This document shows positions 4,525 to 11,570 of a stretch of 11,619 nucleotides of DNA, in pieces. Source of the stretch: an uncultured Holophagaceae bacterium (GTDB taxonomy: Bacteria > Acidobacteriota > Holophagae > Holophagales > Holophagaceae); the NCBI GenBank assembly GCA_903927605.1, contig CAIYNT010000187.1:1-11619 (forward strand). Reading direction: 5' to 3'. Under the pieces are notes generated by a model that saw nothing but the letters and a program-made list of their open reading frames with translations, was not told where the DNA came from and ran no database searches. Positions within the stretch are counted from its first letter, which is position 1. Each line of letters begins with the position of its first letter. The position numbers and the translations under genes were made by a program.

Positions 4525-6414
4525 TTAAGGCATGACCGGCAGCACCACGTAGGATGGGAACTCGGGCGTGCAGTAGACGCGCTGGACGGCCTGAACGAAA
4601 TCGGAAGCGGCGGCCTTGTAGATGTTGGGCACAAAGGTCTGGGGGTTGCGGTCGATGACCGGGAACCAAGTGCTCTGGACCTGGACCATAATCCGGTGCC
4701 CCTTGAGGAACACGTGGTCGTGGTCGCGCAGGGGGAACGCCCAGGCTGTGGGCCGGTCCGGAACCAGCGGGCGCGGCTGCTCGAAACTGCCAAGGTAGCG
4801 CCCGCGGCGGATCTCCATGGCGATCGGAAGCTCATAGCCGTTTAAGGACTTGGCATACTGGCCAGGGGCTGGTCCGTCCTCCGGGTCCCAGGCCCGTTTC
4901 TCGGCATCCTCCGGATAGACGTCGATGAGCTTGACCACGAAATCGCAGTCGGTGCCAGAGGTGGAAGCAAACAGATCGGCGGTGACCGCGCCGGTGACTG
5001 TCAGGTCCCGGTCCAAAGGCCGACTGATGAAGCTAAGCACATCGGGTTGGCCCTCCACGAAGCGCTGGTCGGCCACTTCCCATAATTCCCAGTCGCCGCC
5101 CGGGTACGTGGGGGATATCGGGCGCTGCCGGTAGGGCACCGGGTTAGCCGGATCGGCGACATACTCCCTATAGGGCTTCGCCTGGTCGGGTTGGGCCGGG
5201 GAATCGAAGGAGACCGTGCCGTCCAGGTGCAGGTAGAACCGGGTGGGCCTGGCTTCCTTCGGTGGCCAGATGGCGTAGTGGTGCCATGTGTTCGAACCAG
5301 TCTGGAAGGTGGCGACTTTCCAGGCCGGCTTCTCCCCCTCGTCATGGAGGTAGTGGCGGAAGAAGGGCGCTTGGATGTCCTCCCGGAACTCCTGCGCCGT
5401 GTTGTGCCCGCCAAAGGAGATCTGGCCGATCCTGTCGGCCTTTTCTTCGGCATACCACTGGCCGTGCATCCATGGCCCGGCGACCATGAAGTTGCCGTTC
5501 TGCGGGTCAGAAGCCTCGCAGCGCTGGAAGATCTGCCACGGCCCCCAGGGATCCTCCTGGTCCCAGAATCCAGCTACGTTGAGGATCGGCACCGTGGTGG
5601 CATGCACCTGGTGGACCCATGCTTCCTTCTTCCAGTGGGCATCGTAGTCCGGGTGCTCCACGATGTCGTTCCAGACGGGAATGGCACCGTGCAGGTACTT
5701 GGCGTTGGCATTGGTGAGCGGTCCGAGGTTGAGGTACCACGTGTAGCCATCGTAGGCATCGAAGGCGAATTTCGTGTTCTTGTTCCGGTCGGCCATCTCC
5801 ATGACCGCGTACTCGAAGCTGTAGCTGAGGCGCAGGGCACCGTAGCGGTGGGCATCGTCGTTCATCCACAGGTCTGCCGACGCGGCCTGCTCGCTGATCG
5901 CTTTTAGGGCGGGATGTGGATGCAGCAGGGTGAGGCCGGCGGTCACCCCGTGGAAGGAGACCCCCCAGATTCCGGCCCTGCCATTGTTGCCCTTGACGTT
6001 CTTGACCAGCCAATCAATGGTGTCGTAGGCATCGGTGGTTTCATTGACGGCCTTCGGATTTTCCAGGTCGATCCAACACGACAACAGGAAGACCCCCTCG
6101 GACTTGAAGCGTCCGCGCACGTTCTGGAACACGAAAATATAGCCATCACGGGCCAGTTCCCGGAAGAACGGGGGGATCTGGGTCCAAGGCTGGTGTGGGA
6201 TGCCGTAGCAGGTTCGCTTGACCAGGATCGGCAGGGGTTTGTCCTGCCCGGTGGGGGCCATGATCACCGTCTGCAGGCGCACCCCGTCCCGCATTGGGAC
6301 CATCGCCTCCTGGAAGGTGAATAGCGACTTTCCCGGCGGGTTGGTGGCTTCCTGGGCGGCATTGCCGAGGGCGGCCAGGAGGGCGAGGGTCAGACCGCGG
6401 ATGAAACGGATCAT
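4525..6414 (-). CDS. Secreted CocE/NonD family hydrolase, alpha-amino-acid-ester-hydrolase-like (peptidase S15 superfamily)
   Basis: This 629-residue alpha/beta hydrolase probably cleaves esters or amides of amino acids or related compounds, as alpha-amino acid ester hydrolases (AEH) and cocaine esterase do. A Sec signal peptide is clear (MIRFIRGLTLALLAALGNAA, likely cut near residue 20), so it acts in the periplasm or outside. Next come the S15 entry strand (VPMRDGVRLQT) and FQNVRGRFKSEG. The nucleophile S153 lies in GIWGVSFHG, D285 in GFWDQED, and H317 in GPWMHGQW. The 32-residue Asp-His spacing and WDQED resemble AEH. A C-terminal jelly-roll domain follows (about 390-629). The start is ATG 6414 because AAGGAG stands six bases upstream (6421-6426) and the signal peptide begins there; a longer frame to 6492 has neither. 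It is cargo of the transposition unit, transcribed away from the transposase. Substrate is unknown; beta-lactam-type esters are conceivable but not shown. Confidence 0.9.
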   Translation of the reverse strand: MIRFIRGLTLALLAALGNAAQEATNPPGKSLFTFQEAMVPMRDGVRLQTVIMAPTGQDKPLPILVKRTCYGIPHQPWTQIPPFFRELARDGYIFVFQNVRGRFKSEGVFLLSCWIDLENPKAVNETTDAYDTIDWLVKNVKGNNGRAGIWGVSFHGVTAGLTLLHPHPALKAISEQAASADLWMNDDAHRYGALRLSYSFEYAVMEMADRNKNTKFAFDAYDGYTWYLNLGPLTNANAKYLHGAIPVWNDIVEHPDYDAHWKKEAWVHQVHATTVPILNVAGFWDQEDPWGPWQIFQRCEASDPQNGNFMVAGPWMHGQWYAEEKADRIGQISFGGHNTAQEFREDIQAPFFRHYLHDEGEKPAWKVATFQTGSNTWHHYAIWPPKEARPTRFYLHLDGTVSFDSPAQPDQAKPYREYVADPANPVPYRQRPISPTYPGGDWELWEVADQRFVEGQPDVLSFISRPLDRDLTVTGAVTADLFASTSGTDCDFVVKLIDVYPEDAEKRAWDPEDGPAPGQYAKSLNGYELPIAMEIRRGRYLGSFEQPRPLVPDRPTAWAFPLRDHDHVFLKGHRIMVQVQSTWFPVIDRNPQTFVPNIYKAAASDFVQAVQRVYCTPEFPSYVVLPVMP

Positions 6415-6430
6415 GGAGAACTCCTTCTGG

Positions 6431-6444
6431 CGTGACTTAACGCC
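6431..6444 (+). repeat. Possible internal (original) left end of the IS1380 element
   Basis: CGTGACTTAA matches the terminal repeat CCTGACCTAA at 8 of 10 positions. It is followed by CGCC, also present in the right end after one extra base. Counting from here to 8083 gives 1653 bp, the normal length of IS1380-family elements. The match is short and could be chance. The interval 6415-6549 also holds a 9-bp direct repeat CAGATTAGT (6494-6502, 6519-6527) in AT-rich DNA, a likely site for the divergent promoters. Confidence 0.4.
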
Positions 6445-6576
6445 CTGCAGAGCCTGCCTGCAGAGAACGCGGCGAAAATGGGATTCTCGCAACCAGATTA
6501 GTTCAAAGTCTTCAATTACAGATTAGTAAAGAATGGTGGTTGGAACTTTGTGACACCAAGGTGCACCGAAGGGTTG

Positions 6577-7914
6577 ATGAAAAAGCGACCAAATCTCCTC
6601 GATGTCGGTGGAATCAAAGTGGAGATCGGGCCTCCGGTGTCGACGGATGGTGGACTGGTGGTCGTGGCGCGGCAAGTCCGCGGATCGGCCTGGTTCAAGG
6701 GTCTGGTGGGGTCATTACGCACGGCCATCGCGGGCTGCGAGGGCCAGCGGTTTGGCTTCGTGCGGGAGGAGAAGCTCTCCCGCACACTGCTGGCACTGAT
6801 CTGCGGTTTCGCCATGAGCTATCGCTCGGGCAAGGAGATCGCGGATGTGATCGAAGCGGACAAACTCTGGCGAAAAGTGTTGGGCTCTCGGGTACCGCAG
6901 ATCGACCTCTCGCGCCTGGTTTATGTCATCGCAGAAGTGGGCATGGATCCGCTGCGCGTGGCACTTTTGTCCTCGGCATCTGAGGGCATTCCGGCCCTGC
7001 ACCTGGACGGCGATTCCAGCCTCCTTGAGCTGCACGGGAAGCAGGAGGGTGGTGCGTTCAATGGCCACTACAAGGAGTTCGGCTACTACGCGGGCTGGAT
7101 CCTGGAGGCATCCGGACGTCTAGCGGCGTTGTGGCTCAACGAAGGCAACCCCCACACGGCGCAGGGACAGGCCGAGAAGCTGGAGTGGATACTTTCGCAG
7201 GGGGTTCGGATCGGGTCCTACCGAGGCGATGCGGGCATGCCTTCGGCCGGATTGATGAGCGGGCTGGAAAGCATGGGTGCCTCGTATGCCATGCGGCTGC
7301 GGAGCAACTCACGGCTGGACGAGGCCTCCCAGGCCATCTGTCCCGAGCTTCCCAAAGTCGGTGGTGCCATGGCCTTCAGCGAGTTTCAGCACGCCGTGAA
7401 GTCCTGGGGCACGGAGCGACGCGTGGTGGTCAAGTTCCAGGTGCCCGAGAAGAAGGATGGCGCAGCAGCCCTGTTCGCAGAGGCCTTCTACTTCGTCACC
7501 AACCGAGATGACGCGCCCGCCAAGGTGGTCGAGCACTACCTCAACCGGGGCGAGGCGGAAAGACGGTTCGGGGATTTCCTCGCGGCCTTTGAACCCACCT
7601 TTCGCCACGCAGAGATCAACAAGAACGAAGTGTGGGCGCAACTGCTGGCTCTAGCCCACAACACGCTGGTGGACCTGCGGACCAAGGTAGACGGTGGCGA
7701 GGAACTGAAGCCCAGGCCCAGCCTCAAGCCGATCAAAGGCGAGGGCGACTGGTCCGTGCTGGCCACCACCTACGCCATGGGCCGCGTGAAACCCAGCCTC
7801 GTAAGGTTCCGCGCCTTCGCCTTGAAGCTGGCCAACACGATTCTGGAGCACAGCCGCAGCCAGTGGCTCCGTCTCAATCCCCAGCACATCAGACCCGGCT
7901 GGGTCGGGCTTTGA
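6577..7914 (+). CDS. IS1380-family DDE transposase
   Basis: The transposase cuts and joins the element ends. The 445-residue product has an N-terminal DNA-binding region (about 1-130) and an RNase H-like DDE core. The catalytic residues are D144 or D146 in LHLDGDSSLLELHGKQEGG, D218 in YRGDAGMP, and E328 in YLNRGEAERRFGDF, which follows the Y(2)R(3)E pattern of IS4-superfamily enzymes. The C-terminal FRHAEINKNEVWAQLLALAHNTL is typical of IS1380. The frame is intact, so activity is possible. The start is uncertain. ATG 6577 has AAGGG close upstream; GTG 6550 would add nine residues with only a weak GGAA. The gene faces away from the hydrolase. The 169 bp after its stop hold no gene; they contain the subterminal match at 8014-8022 and a hairpin at 8050-8075 overlapping the right end. 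Confidence 0.93.
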   Translation: MKKRPNLLDVGGIKVEIGPPVSTDGGLVVVARQVRGSAWFKGLVGSLRTAIAGCEGQRFGFVREEKLSRTLLALICGFAMSYRSGKEIADVIEADKLWRKVLGSRVPQIDLSRLVYVIAEVGMDPLRVALLSSASEGIPALHLDGDSSLLELHGKQEGGAFNGHYKEFGYYAGWILEASGRLAALWLNEGNPHTAQGQAEKLEWILSQGVRIGSYRGDAGMPSAGLMSGLESMGASYAMRLRSNSRLDEASQAICPELPKVGGAMAFSEFQHAVKSWGTERRVVVKFQVPEKKDGAAALFAEAFYFVTNRDDAPAKVVEHYLNRGEAERRFGDFLAAFEPTFRHAEINKNEVWAQLLALAHNTLVDLRTKVDGGEELKPRPSLKPIKGEGDWSVLATTYAMGRVKPSLVRFRAFALKLANTILEHSRSQWLRLNPQHIRPGWVGL

Positions 7915-8060
7915 TCGCGGGCTGAAAAACCCCACCAAAGGCAAACCCCACAACGACCAGAACCGACAACCCTGACCCCAGCCGAAGGCCTGCCACAGGA
8001 TCGCTGTGCAAAGCCCATAGCCACTGCGAATCACTCCGAGCACAATGAAAAGCGCTTCAA

Positions 8061-8083
8061 GAGACCGAGGCGCTTAGGTCAGG
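8061..8083 (-). repeat. Right terminal inverted repeat of the transposition unit
   Basis: Read on the minus strand it starts CCTGACCTAAGCGCC and matches the left end at 18 of 23 positions. A 9-bp stem with one G-T pair (8050-8058 with 8067-8075) overlaps it. Confidence 0.85.
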
Positions 8084-8088
8084 TTAAA
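8084..8088. repeat. Target-site duplication TTAAA, right copy
   Basis: It is identical to 4321-4325. The stop codon of the ALDH gene (TAA on the minus strand, 8084-8086) lies wholly inside it, so the insertion left that protein unchanged. Confidence 0.85.
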
Positions 8089-9655
8089 GGCTGTCCCAGT
8101 CGGTCTTGAGAGTGCTGACGAGGGTTTCCGGGTCTGCTTCGGTGGGGGCCGGGGGGGTCATCTTGTTCCCATCCGCGGCCATCCACCGGCTGAAGCGGTC
8201 GAGGGCGGGCTGGCAGCCCGGCTGGGTGCCGTGGCCAGTGACGGACAGCAGGGCCCTCCGATCATCGGAGGTGGTGTTCAGGCGGGTGATGTCGGCTCGG
8301 CTCTCGCGATGGAACCGTTCGATAGCGGCCCGATCCTGGGTGTAGAGGCTGATGACGGAACCGCACGGGGTATCGACGAGTCCATCCAGGGCCTCGCCCA
8401 GGTCCGTGAAGGTGGCGAGGCCCACCGTGGGGCCTGGGATCTGGTTGCGGAAAAGCCCCATGTCGGGCGTCACTTTGTCCCAGACACAAGGCTGCATATA
8501 AATGCCATGGGAGATATTCCCCTTCACCTGTTCCGTGCGGTTGGTCTCGGACCACTGCTCGCCTCCTGTGAGTAGCGCGGCGCCTTCCGCACGGCCCAGA
8601 TCCCAATGCTCGCGGAAGGCCGTCGCGGAGCGGGCGTTGATCATGGGACCGCAGGCCACATCGGGGTCCGTCATGGGGTTGCCCACCTCGAGGGCGGCCA
8701 CGCGGTCCAGGAACCGCTGCCTGAAGCCGGCGGCGCAGGCCTCGTGCATAAGGATGGTGGCCAGCCCGATGGGGCGCTGCCCGGCCTGGCCGAAAGCGGC
8801 CTGGACGGCGTCCCGGGCGGCCTGGTCGAGGTCCGCGTCCGGCAGGATCACCAGGGCGCCCTTGACCAGCAGATCCAGATTGGGAAGGACCAGATTCCGG
8901 CCGCACGCCTCGCCCACCAGCCTTCCGAGAGCCGGGGAGCCCACGCAGCTGAAGGACTGGAAGTGGCCCTTGTCGATGCCGGCGAGGAAATGCTTGCCGC
9001 AGCCCGCCCGTCCCCGGCCGTTGACGGTGTTCACTACGCCGGGCGGAAGACCCGCCTCCATCAAGGCCCGCAGGAGGAGGTAGGCGGTGGTGGGAGCGTT
9101 GTCGCTGGGCTTCCAGACCACGGTGTTGCCGCCCAGGAGCGCGGGCAGGATCTTGCACCCGGGCGCGGCCAGGGGGGAGCTGCCCGTGGCGAGGACACCG
9201 CAGACTCCGACTGGACGCCGCTGCACGCCTGCCGATGCGTGGGATGGCTGCTGGAGTTCTCTCACCGCCGTGGCGAAGAACCCACAGGCATCAATGGCCT
9301 CCTGCACTTCTTCGAGGGCTTCCCGGGGGGTCATGCCGATCTCCCGGGTGATGATGCGGCCGAGCTTCTCCCGGTGGGCGGTCAGGATCCCGGCGGTGCG
9401 GAGCACGATGGCCTCCCGCACAGGAAAGGGCGTCGCTGACCAGGATCGGAAGGCCTCCGAGGCGGCCTTGGCGGCCCGGGCCACGTCCTTTTCGCCGCTG
9501 TCCGGGAACATGCCCACCAGATCCCGGTGGTCCACCGCGGACTTGGCCTGGATGAGAGACAGGTCGCCCTCGACCTCTTTCCCGTTGATGACATTGAAGC
9601 CGATGACGCTTTTTCCCGCGGAGGCGGCATGGGGTGAGTTGGCTTTGAGATACAT
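8084..9655 (-). CDS. Aldehyde dehydrogenase-fold protein lacking the catalytic residues (probable pseudoenzyme)
   Basis: The 523-residue product follows the ALDH superfamily layout from end to end: FPDSGEKDVARAAKAASEAFRSW, ILPALLGGNTVVWKPSDNAP, EAGLPPGVVNTVNG, ILPDADLDQAARDAV, FGQAGQR, and a C-terminal oligomerisation part. Yet the active site is replaced. The oxyanion Asn of the usual PWNFP is S159 (TGSSPL). The general-base Glu of ELGGK is D261 (LDLLVKG). The nucleophilic Cys of GQxC/GQRC is P295 (GQRPIG). The NAD-site FTGST is FSCVGS, and the late PFGG segment is also changed. No stop or frameshift is seen, so the gene seems maintained rather than decaying. The start is ATG 9655 with GGAG six bases upstream (9662-9665) and the ALDH pattern soon after. 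It is divergent from the M50 gene. A role without redox catalysis (binding, scaffold, regulation) is an inference; dehydrogenase activity is unlikely. Confidence 0.82.
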   Translation of the reverse strand: MYLKANSPHAASAGKSVIGFNVINGKEVEGDLSLIQAKSAVDHRDLVGMFPDSGEKDVARAAKAASEAFRSWSATPFPVREAIVLRTAGILTAHREKLGRIITREIGMTPREALEEVQEAIDACGFFATAVRELQQPSHASAGVQRRPVGVCGVLATGSSPLAAPGCKILPALLGGNTVVWKPSDNAPTTAYLLLRALMEAGLPPGVVNTVNGRGRAGCGKHFLAGIDKGHFQSFSCVGSPALGRLVGEACGRNLVLPNLDLLVKGALVILPDADLDQAARDAVQAAFGQAGQRPIGLATILMHEACAAGFRQRFLDRVAALEVGNPMTDPDVACGPMINARSATAFREHWDLGRAEGAALLTGGEQWSETNRTEQVKGNISHGIYMQPCVWDKVTPDMGLFRNQIPGPTVGLATFTDLGEALDGLVDTPCGSVISLYTQDRAAIERFHRESRADITRLNTTSDDRRALLSVTGHGTQPGCQPALDRFSRWMAADGNKMTPPAPTEADPETLVSTLKTDWDSL

Positions 9656-9687
9656 GCCGGGCTCCGGGCAGGATGGGTGGATAGGCC

Positions 9688-9704
9688 TCGACGTGACGTG
9701 TCGA
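9688..9704. promoter_or_regulatory. Inverted/direct repeat in the ALDH-M50 divergent region
   Basis: TCGAC (9688-9692) and GTCGA (9700-9704) are symmetric arms around a tandem GACGTGACGT. This lies in the 109-bp gap between two divergent start codons, a natural place for shared control. A weak rightward -10 (TACACT, 9739-9744) has no good -35. The evidence is pattern only. Confidence 0.25.
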
Positions 9705-9764
9705 CAACCCCTGATTCCAGTCATCGGCCCCGAACCTGTACACTGGAGAATTGCCGGAGTCCGG

Positions 9765-10514
9765 GTGTTCGACAGCATCTCCATCCCCACCATCCTCGTC
9801 AGCTATGTGGCGCTGCTCTTCAGCCTCAGCGTGCACGAGGCCAGTCATGCCACCGCCGCCTATCTGTTGGGTGACGACACTGCCGCAAGTCAGGGTCGTA
9901 TGAGCCTGAACCCCATTGCCCATATGGACATTCTTGGAACGGTGATATTCCCTCTGATGGGCCTGATCCTTGGCGGTTTCTTCATTGGCTGGGCGAAACC
10001 AGTTCCTTTCAACCCCGTGAATTTCACTCGAAAAATCCGGATGAAGACCTCCGGGGCACTGGTTTCTCTGGCGGGGCCAGCGTCCAATGTGGTGCTCAGT
10101 TTTGTGTTTCTAGGGGTCATGTGCCTTTCAATTCGAGCGAGCGTCCCTGGTATCGAAGATCGGTGGCAATTACTCCAGGCCTCCTTCCGGGGACCTGAAA
10201 CCCTACTTCGGCTGGGACTTCCGATGTGGCAGGTGCTTCTCTTGGGACTTGGGGGCTCCTTGGTCTTCATGAATGTTTTATTGGCCGCCTTCAATATCTT
10301 GCCCCTTGGCCCGCTTGATGGGGCCGGCGTGCTCCGTGGGATTCTTCCGGATCATTGGTTGCCTCAATACGACCGTTTGCGTTATCACCCCTACACGATG
10401 CCCATCCTCTTCCTACTTCTGATGACTGGCGTCGTTGGCTTCCTGCTGAATCCAGTGAGAGCATTGCTCTATTGGACTTTAAATCCGGTTGCCCACATCA
10501 TCCTCGGAGCCTGA
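9765..10514 (+). CDS. Site-2 protease family membrane metalloprotease (peptidase M50)
   Basis: This is a 249-residue intramembrane zinc protease that would cut transmembrane segments of substrates within the membrane; its targets are unknown. The zinc ligands are H24 and H28 in SVHEASH, with E25 as the catalytic base, and D185 in NILPLGPLDG (N177 to G186). About five to six hydrophobic segments are visible (around residues 8-30, 60-80, 100-125, 165-180 and 215-235). There is no PDZ domain, so it belongs with the short M50 proteins and not with RseP. The start is GTG 9765 with GGAG five bases upstream (9756-9759). The open frame runs further upstream, but that part lies antisense to the ALDH gene and has no family features. 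trpS follows after 3 bp, so the two are probably co-transcribed. Short M50 proteins next to trpS are a familiar pairing, by recollection. Confidence 0.9.
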   Translation: MFDSISIPTILVSYVALLFSLSVHEASHATAAYLLGDDTAASQGRMSLNPIAHMDILGTVIFPLMGLILGGFFIGWAKPVPFNPVNFTRKIRMKTSGALVSLAGPASNVVLSFVFLGVMCLSIRASVPGIEDRWQLLQASFRGPETLLRLGLPMWQVLLLGLGGSLVFMNVLLAAFNILPLGPLDGAGVLRGILPDHWLPQYDRLRYHPYTMPILFLLLMTGVVGFLLNPVRALLYWTLNPVAHIILGA

Positions 10515-10517
10515 TCC

Positions 10518-11510
10518 ATGCAGCACCGCGTTCTCTCCGGCATCCAGCCCTCGGGCTCCCAGCACATCGGTCACTTGGTGGGCGCCCTGGACAACTTCAC
10601 GCGCCTGCAGGGCCAAGGCGAAGCCTTCTACATGATCGCCGACTGGCACGCATTGACCTCCAAGTACGAATCTGTCGAGGAGATCTGGCCGGCGACTCAG
10701 GAACTGACGGCCACCTACCTGGCCGCGGGCCTGGATCCCAACCAGGCCACGATTTTCGTGCAGAGCCTGGTGAAGGAGCACGCCGAACTGCACCTGCTGC
10801 TCTCCATGGTCACGCCGCTCTCCTGGCTGGAGCGGGTGCCCACCTACAAGGAGAAGCTGCAGAATGCCGTGGCGGATCTCGGCAGCTACGGATTCCTCGG
10901 CTATCCGCTGCTCCAGACCGCCGACATCGTGATCTACAAGGCCCACAAGGTGCCCGTGGGTGAGGACCAGCTCTTCCATCTGGAACTGGCCCGCGAAGTG
11001 GTCCGCCGCTTCAACTTCCTGTTCAAGCGCGAGGTGTTCCCGGAACCCGAGGCCGTGCTCACCAAGACGCCCAAGGTGCCGGGCCTGGATGGCCGGAAGA
11101 TGTCCAAGAGCTATGGCAACTGCATCTACCTGCGGGACAGCAATGCCGAGATCCTGGAGAAGTGCACGCGGCAGATGGCCTCGGATCCGGCCCGGGTCCG
11201 CAAGACCGACCCTGGCAACCCCGACATCTGCCCGGTCTTTGAGTTCCACAAGCTCTTCAGCGATGACGCCACGATCCAGCTGGTGAACACCGAATGCCGC
11301 CGGGCCGGCATCGGCTGCTTCGACTGCAAGAAGCGGGTTGCTGAAGCCATGACCCGTCGCATCGAACCGGTGCGGGAGAAGATCGAGGGCCATCTCGCCC
11401 ATCCGGGAAACATCCAAGAGGTGCTCCGCGATGGCAGCGCCCGGGCTCGCGCGGTGGCAGGCGAGACCATGGCCGATGTACGCGAGGCCATGAAGCTTCC
11501 GTCCCTCTAG
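10518..11510 (+). CDS. trpS: Tryptophanyl-tRNA synthetase
   Basis: This class I synthetase charges tRNA-Trp with tryptophan in the cytoplasm, acting as a homodimer. Its 330 residues fit the usual ~330. The HIGH motif is H16-I-G-H19 in SGIQPSGSQHIGHLVGAL, and the KMSKS loop is K194-S198 in GRKMSKSYGN. TADIVIYKAHKVPVGEDQ (residues about 135-152) is the tryptophan/adenylate-binding stretch of bacterial TrpRS. CFDCKKRVAEAMTRRIEPVREK is the C-terminal helical part. The start is ATG 10518, with CGGAG eight bases upstream inside the end of the M50 gene. It is the second gene of a two-gene unit. All catalytic motifs are intact. Confidence 0.97.
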   Translation: MQHRVLSGIQPSGSQHIGHLVGALDNFTRLQGQGEAFYMIADWHALTSKYESVEEIWPATQELTATYLAAGLDPNQATIFVQSLVKEHAELHLLLSMVTPLSWLERVPTYKEKLQNAVADLGSYGFLGYPLLQTADIVIYKAHKVPVGEDQLFHLELAREVVRRFNFLFKREVFPEPEAVLTKTPKVPGLDGRKMSKSYGNCIYLRDSNAEILEKCTRQMASDPARVRKTDPGNPDICPVFEFHKLFSDDATIQLVNTECRRAGIGCFDCKKRVAEAMTRRIEPVREKIEGHLAHPGNIQEVLRDGSARARAVAGETMADVREAMKLPSL

Positions 11511-11531
11511 GAACGGGCGGCGAAGGGACTC

Positions 11532-11559
11532 TTGCGTTCCCTGCCTACCCTGATAGACT
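11532..11559 (+). promoter_or_regulatory. Likely promoter of the tRNA-Lys gene
   Basis: TTGCGT (11532-11537) and TAGACT (11554-11559) stand 16 bp apart, with four of six consensus matches each. The predicted start would fall a few bases before the mature tRNA 5' end at 11571. Confidence 0.5.
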
Positions 11560-11570
11560 CTCCTTCTCGT

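Larger units (their letters stand above)
4326..8083. mobile_element. 3.76-kb IS1380-family transposition unit carrying a secreted hydrolase gene
   Basis: The outer ends are inverted repeats: 4326-4348 and the reverse complement of 8061-8083 match at 18 of 23 positions, with the first ten (CCTGACCTAA) identical. A perfect 5-bp target duplication flanks the unit. A second inverted match, GGCTATGGG at 4380-4388 against 8014-8022, lies 54 and 61 bp in from the two ends, as expected for subterminal transposase-binding sequence. Contents are an alpha-amino-acid-ester-hydrolase-like gene (-) and an IS1380 transposase gene (+), divergently arranged. Usual IS1380 elements are about 1.65 kb with only the transposase, so about 2.1 kb is extra. 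Removing the unit rejoins the 3' ends of tlyA and the ALDH gene without damage to either. Confidence 0.88.

Noticed and set aside
5191..5907. Plus-strand open frame opposite the hydrolase gene
   Set aside because: It is antisense to a well-supported alpha/beta hydrolase and has no ribosome-binding site or family features.
9087..9764. N-terminal extension of the M50 protease frame
   Set aside because: It lies antisense to the ALDH-like gene. The first membrane segment and a GGAG-preceded GTG define the start at 9765.
11510..11540. GGAACG/CGTTCC stem as a trpS terminator
   Set aside because: It has only six pairs, a 19-base loop and no T-run, and it overlaps the better-supported tRNA promoter.
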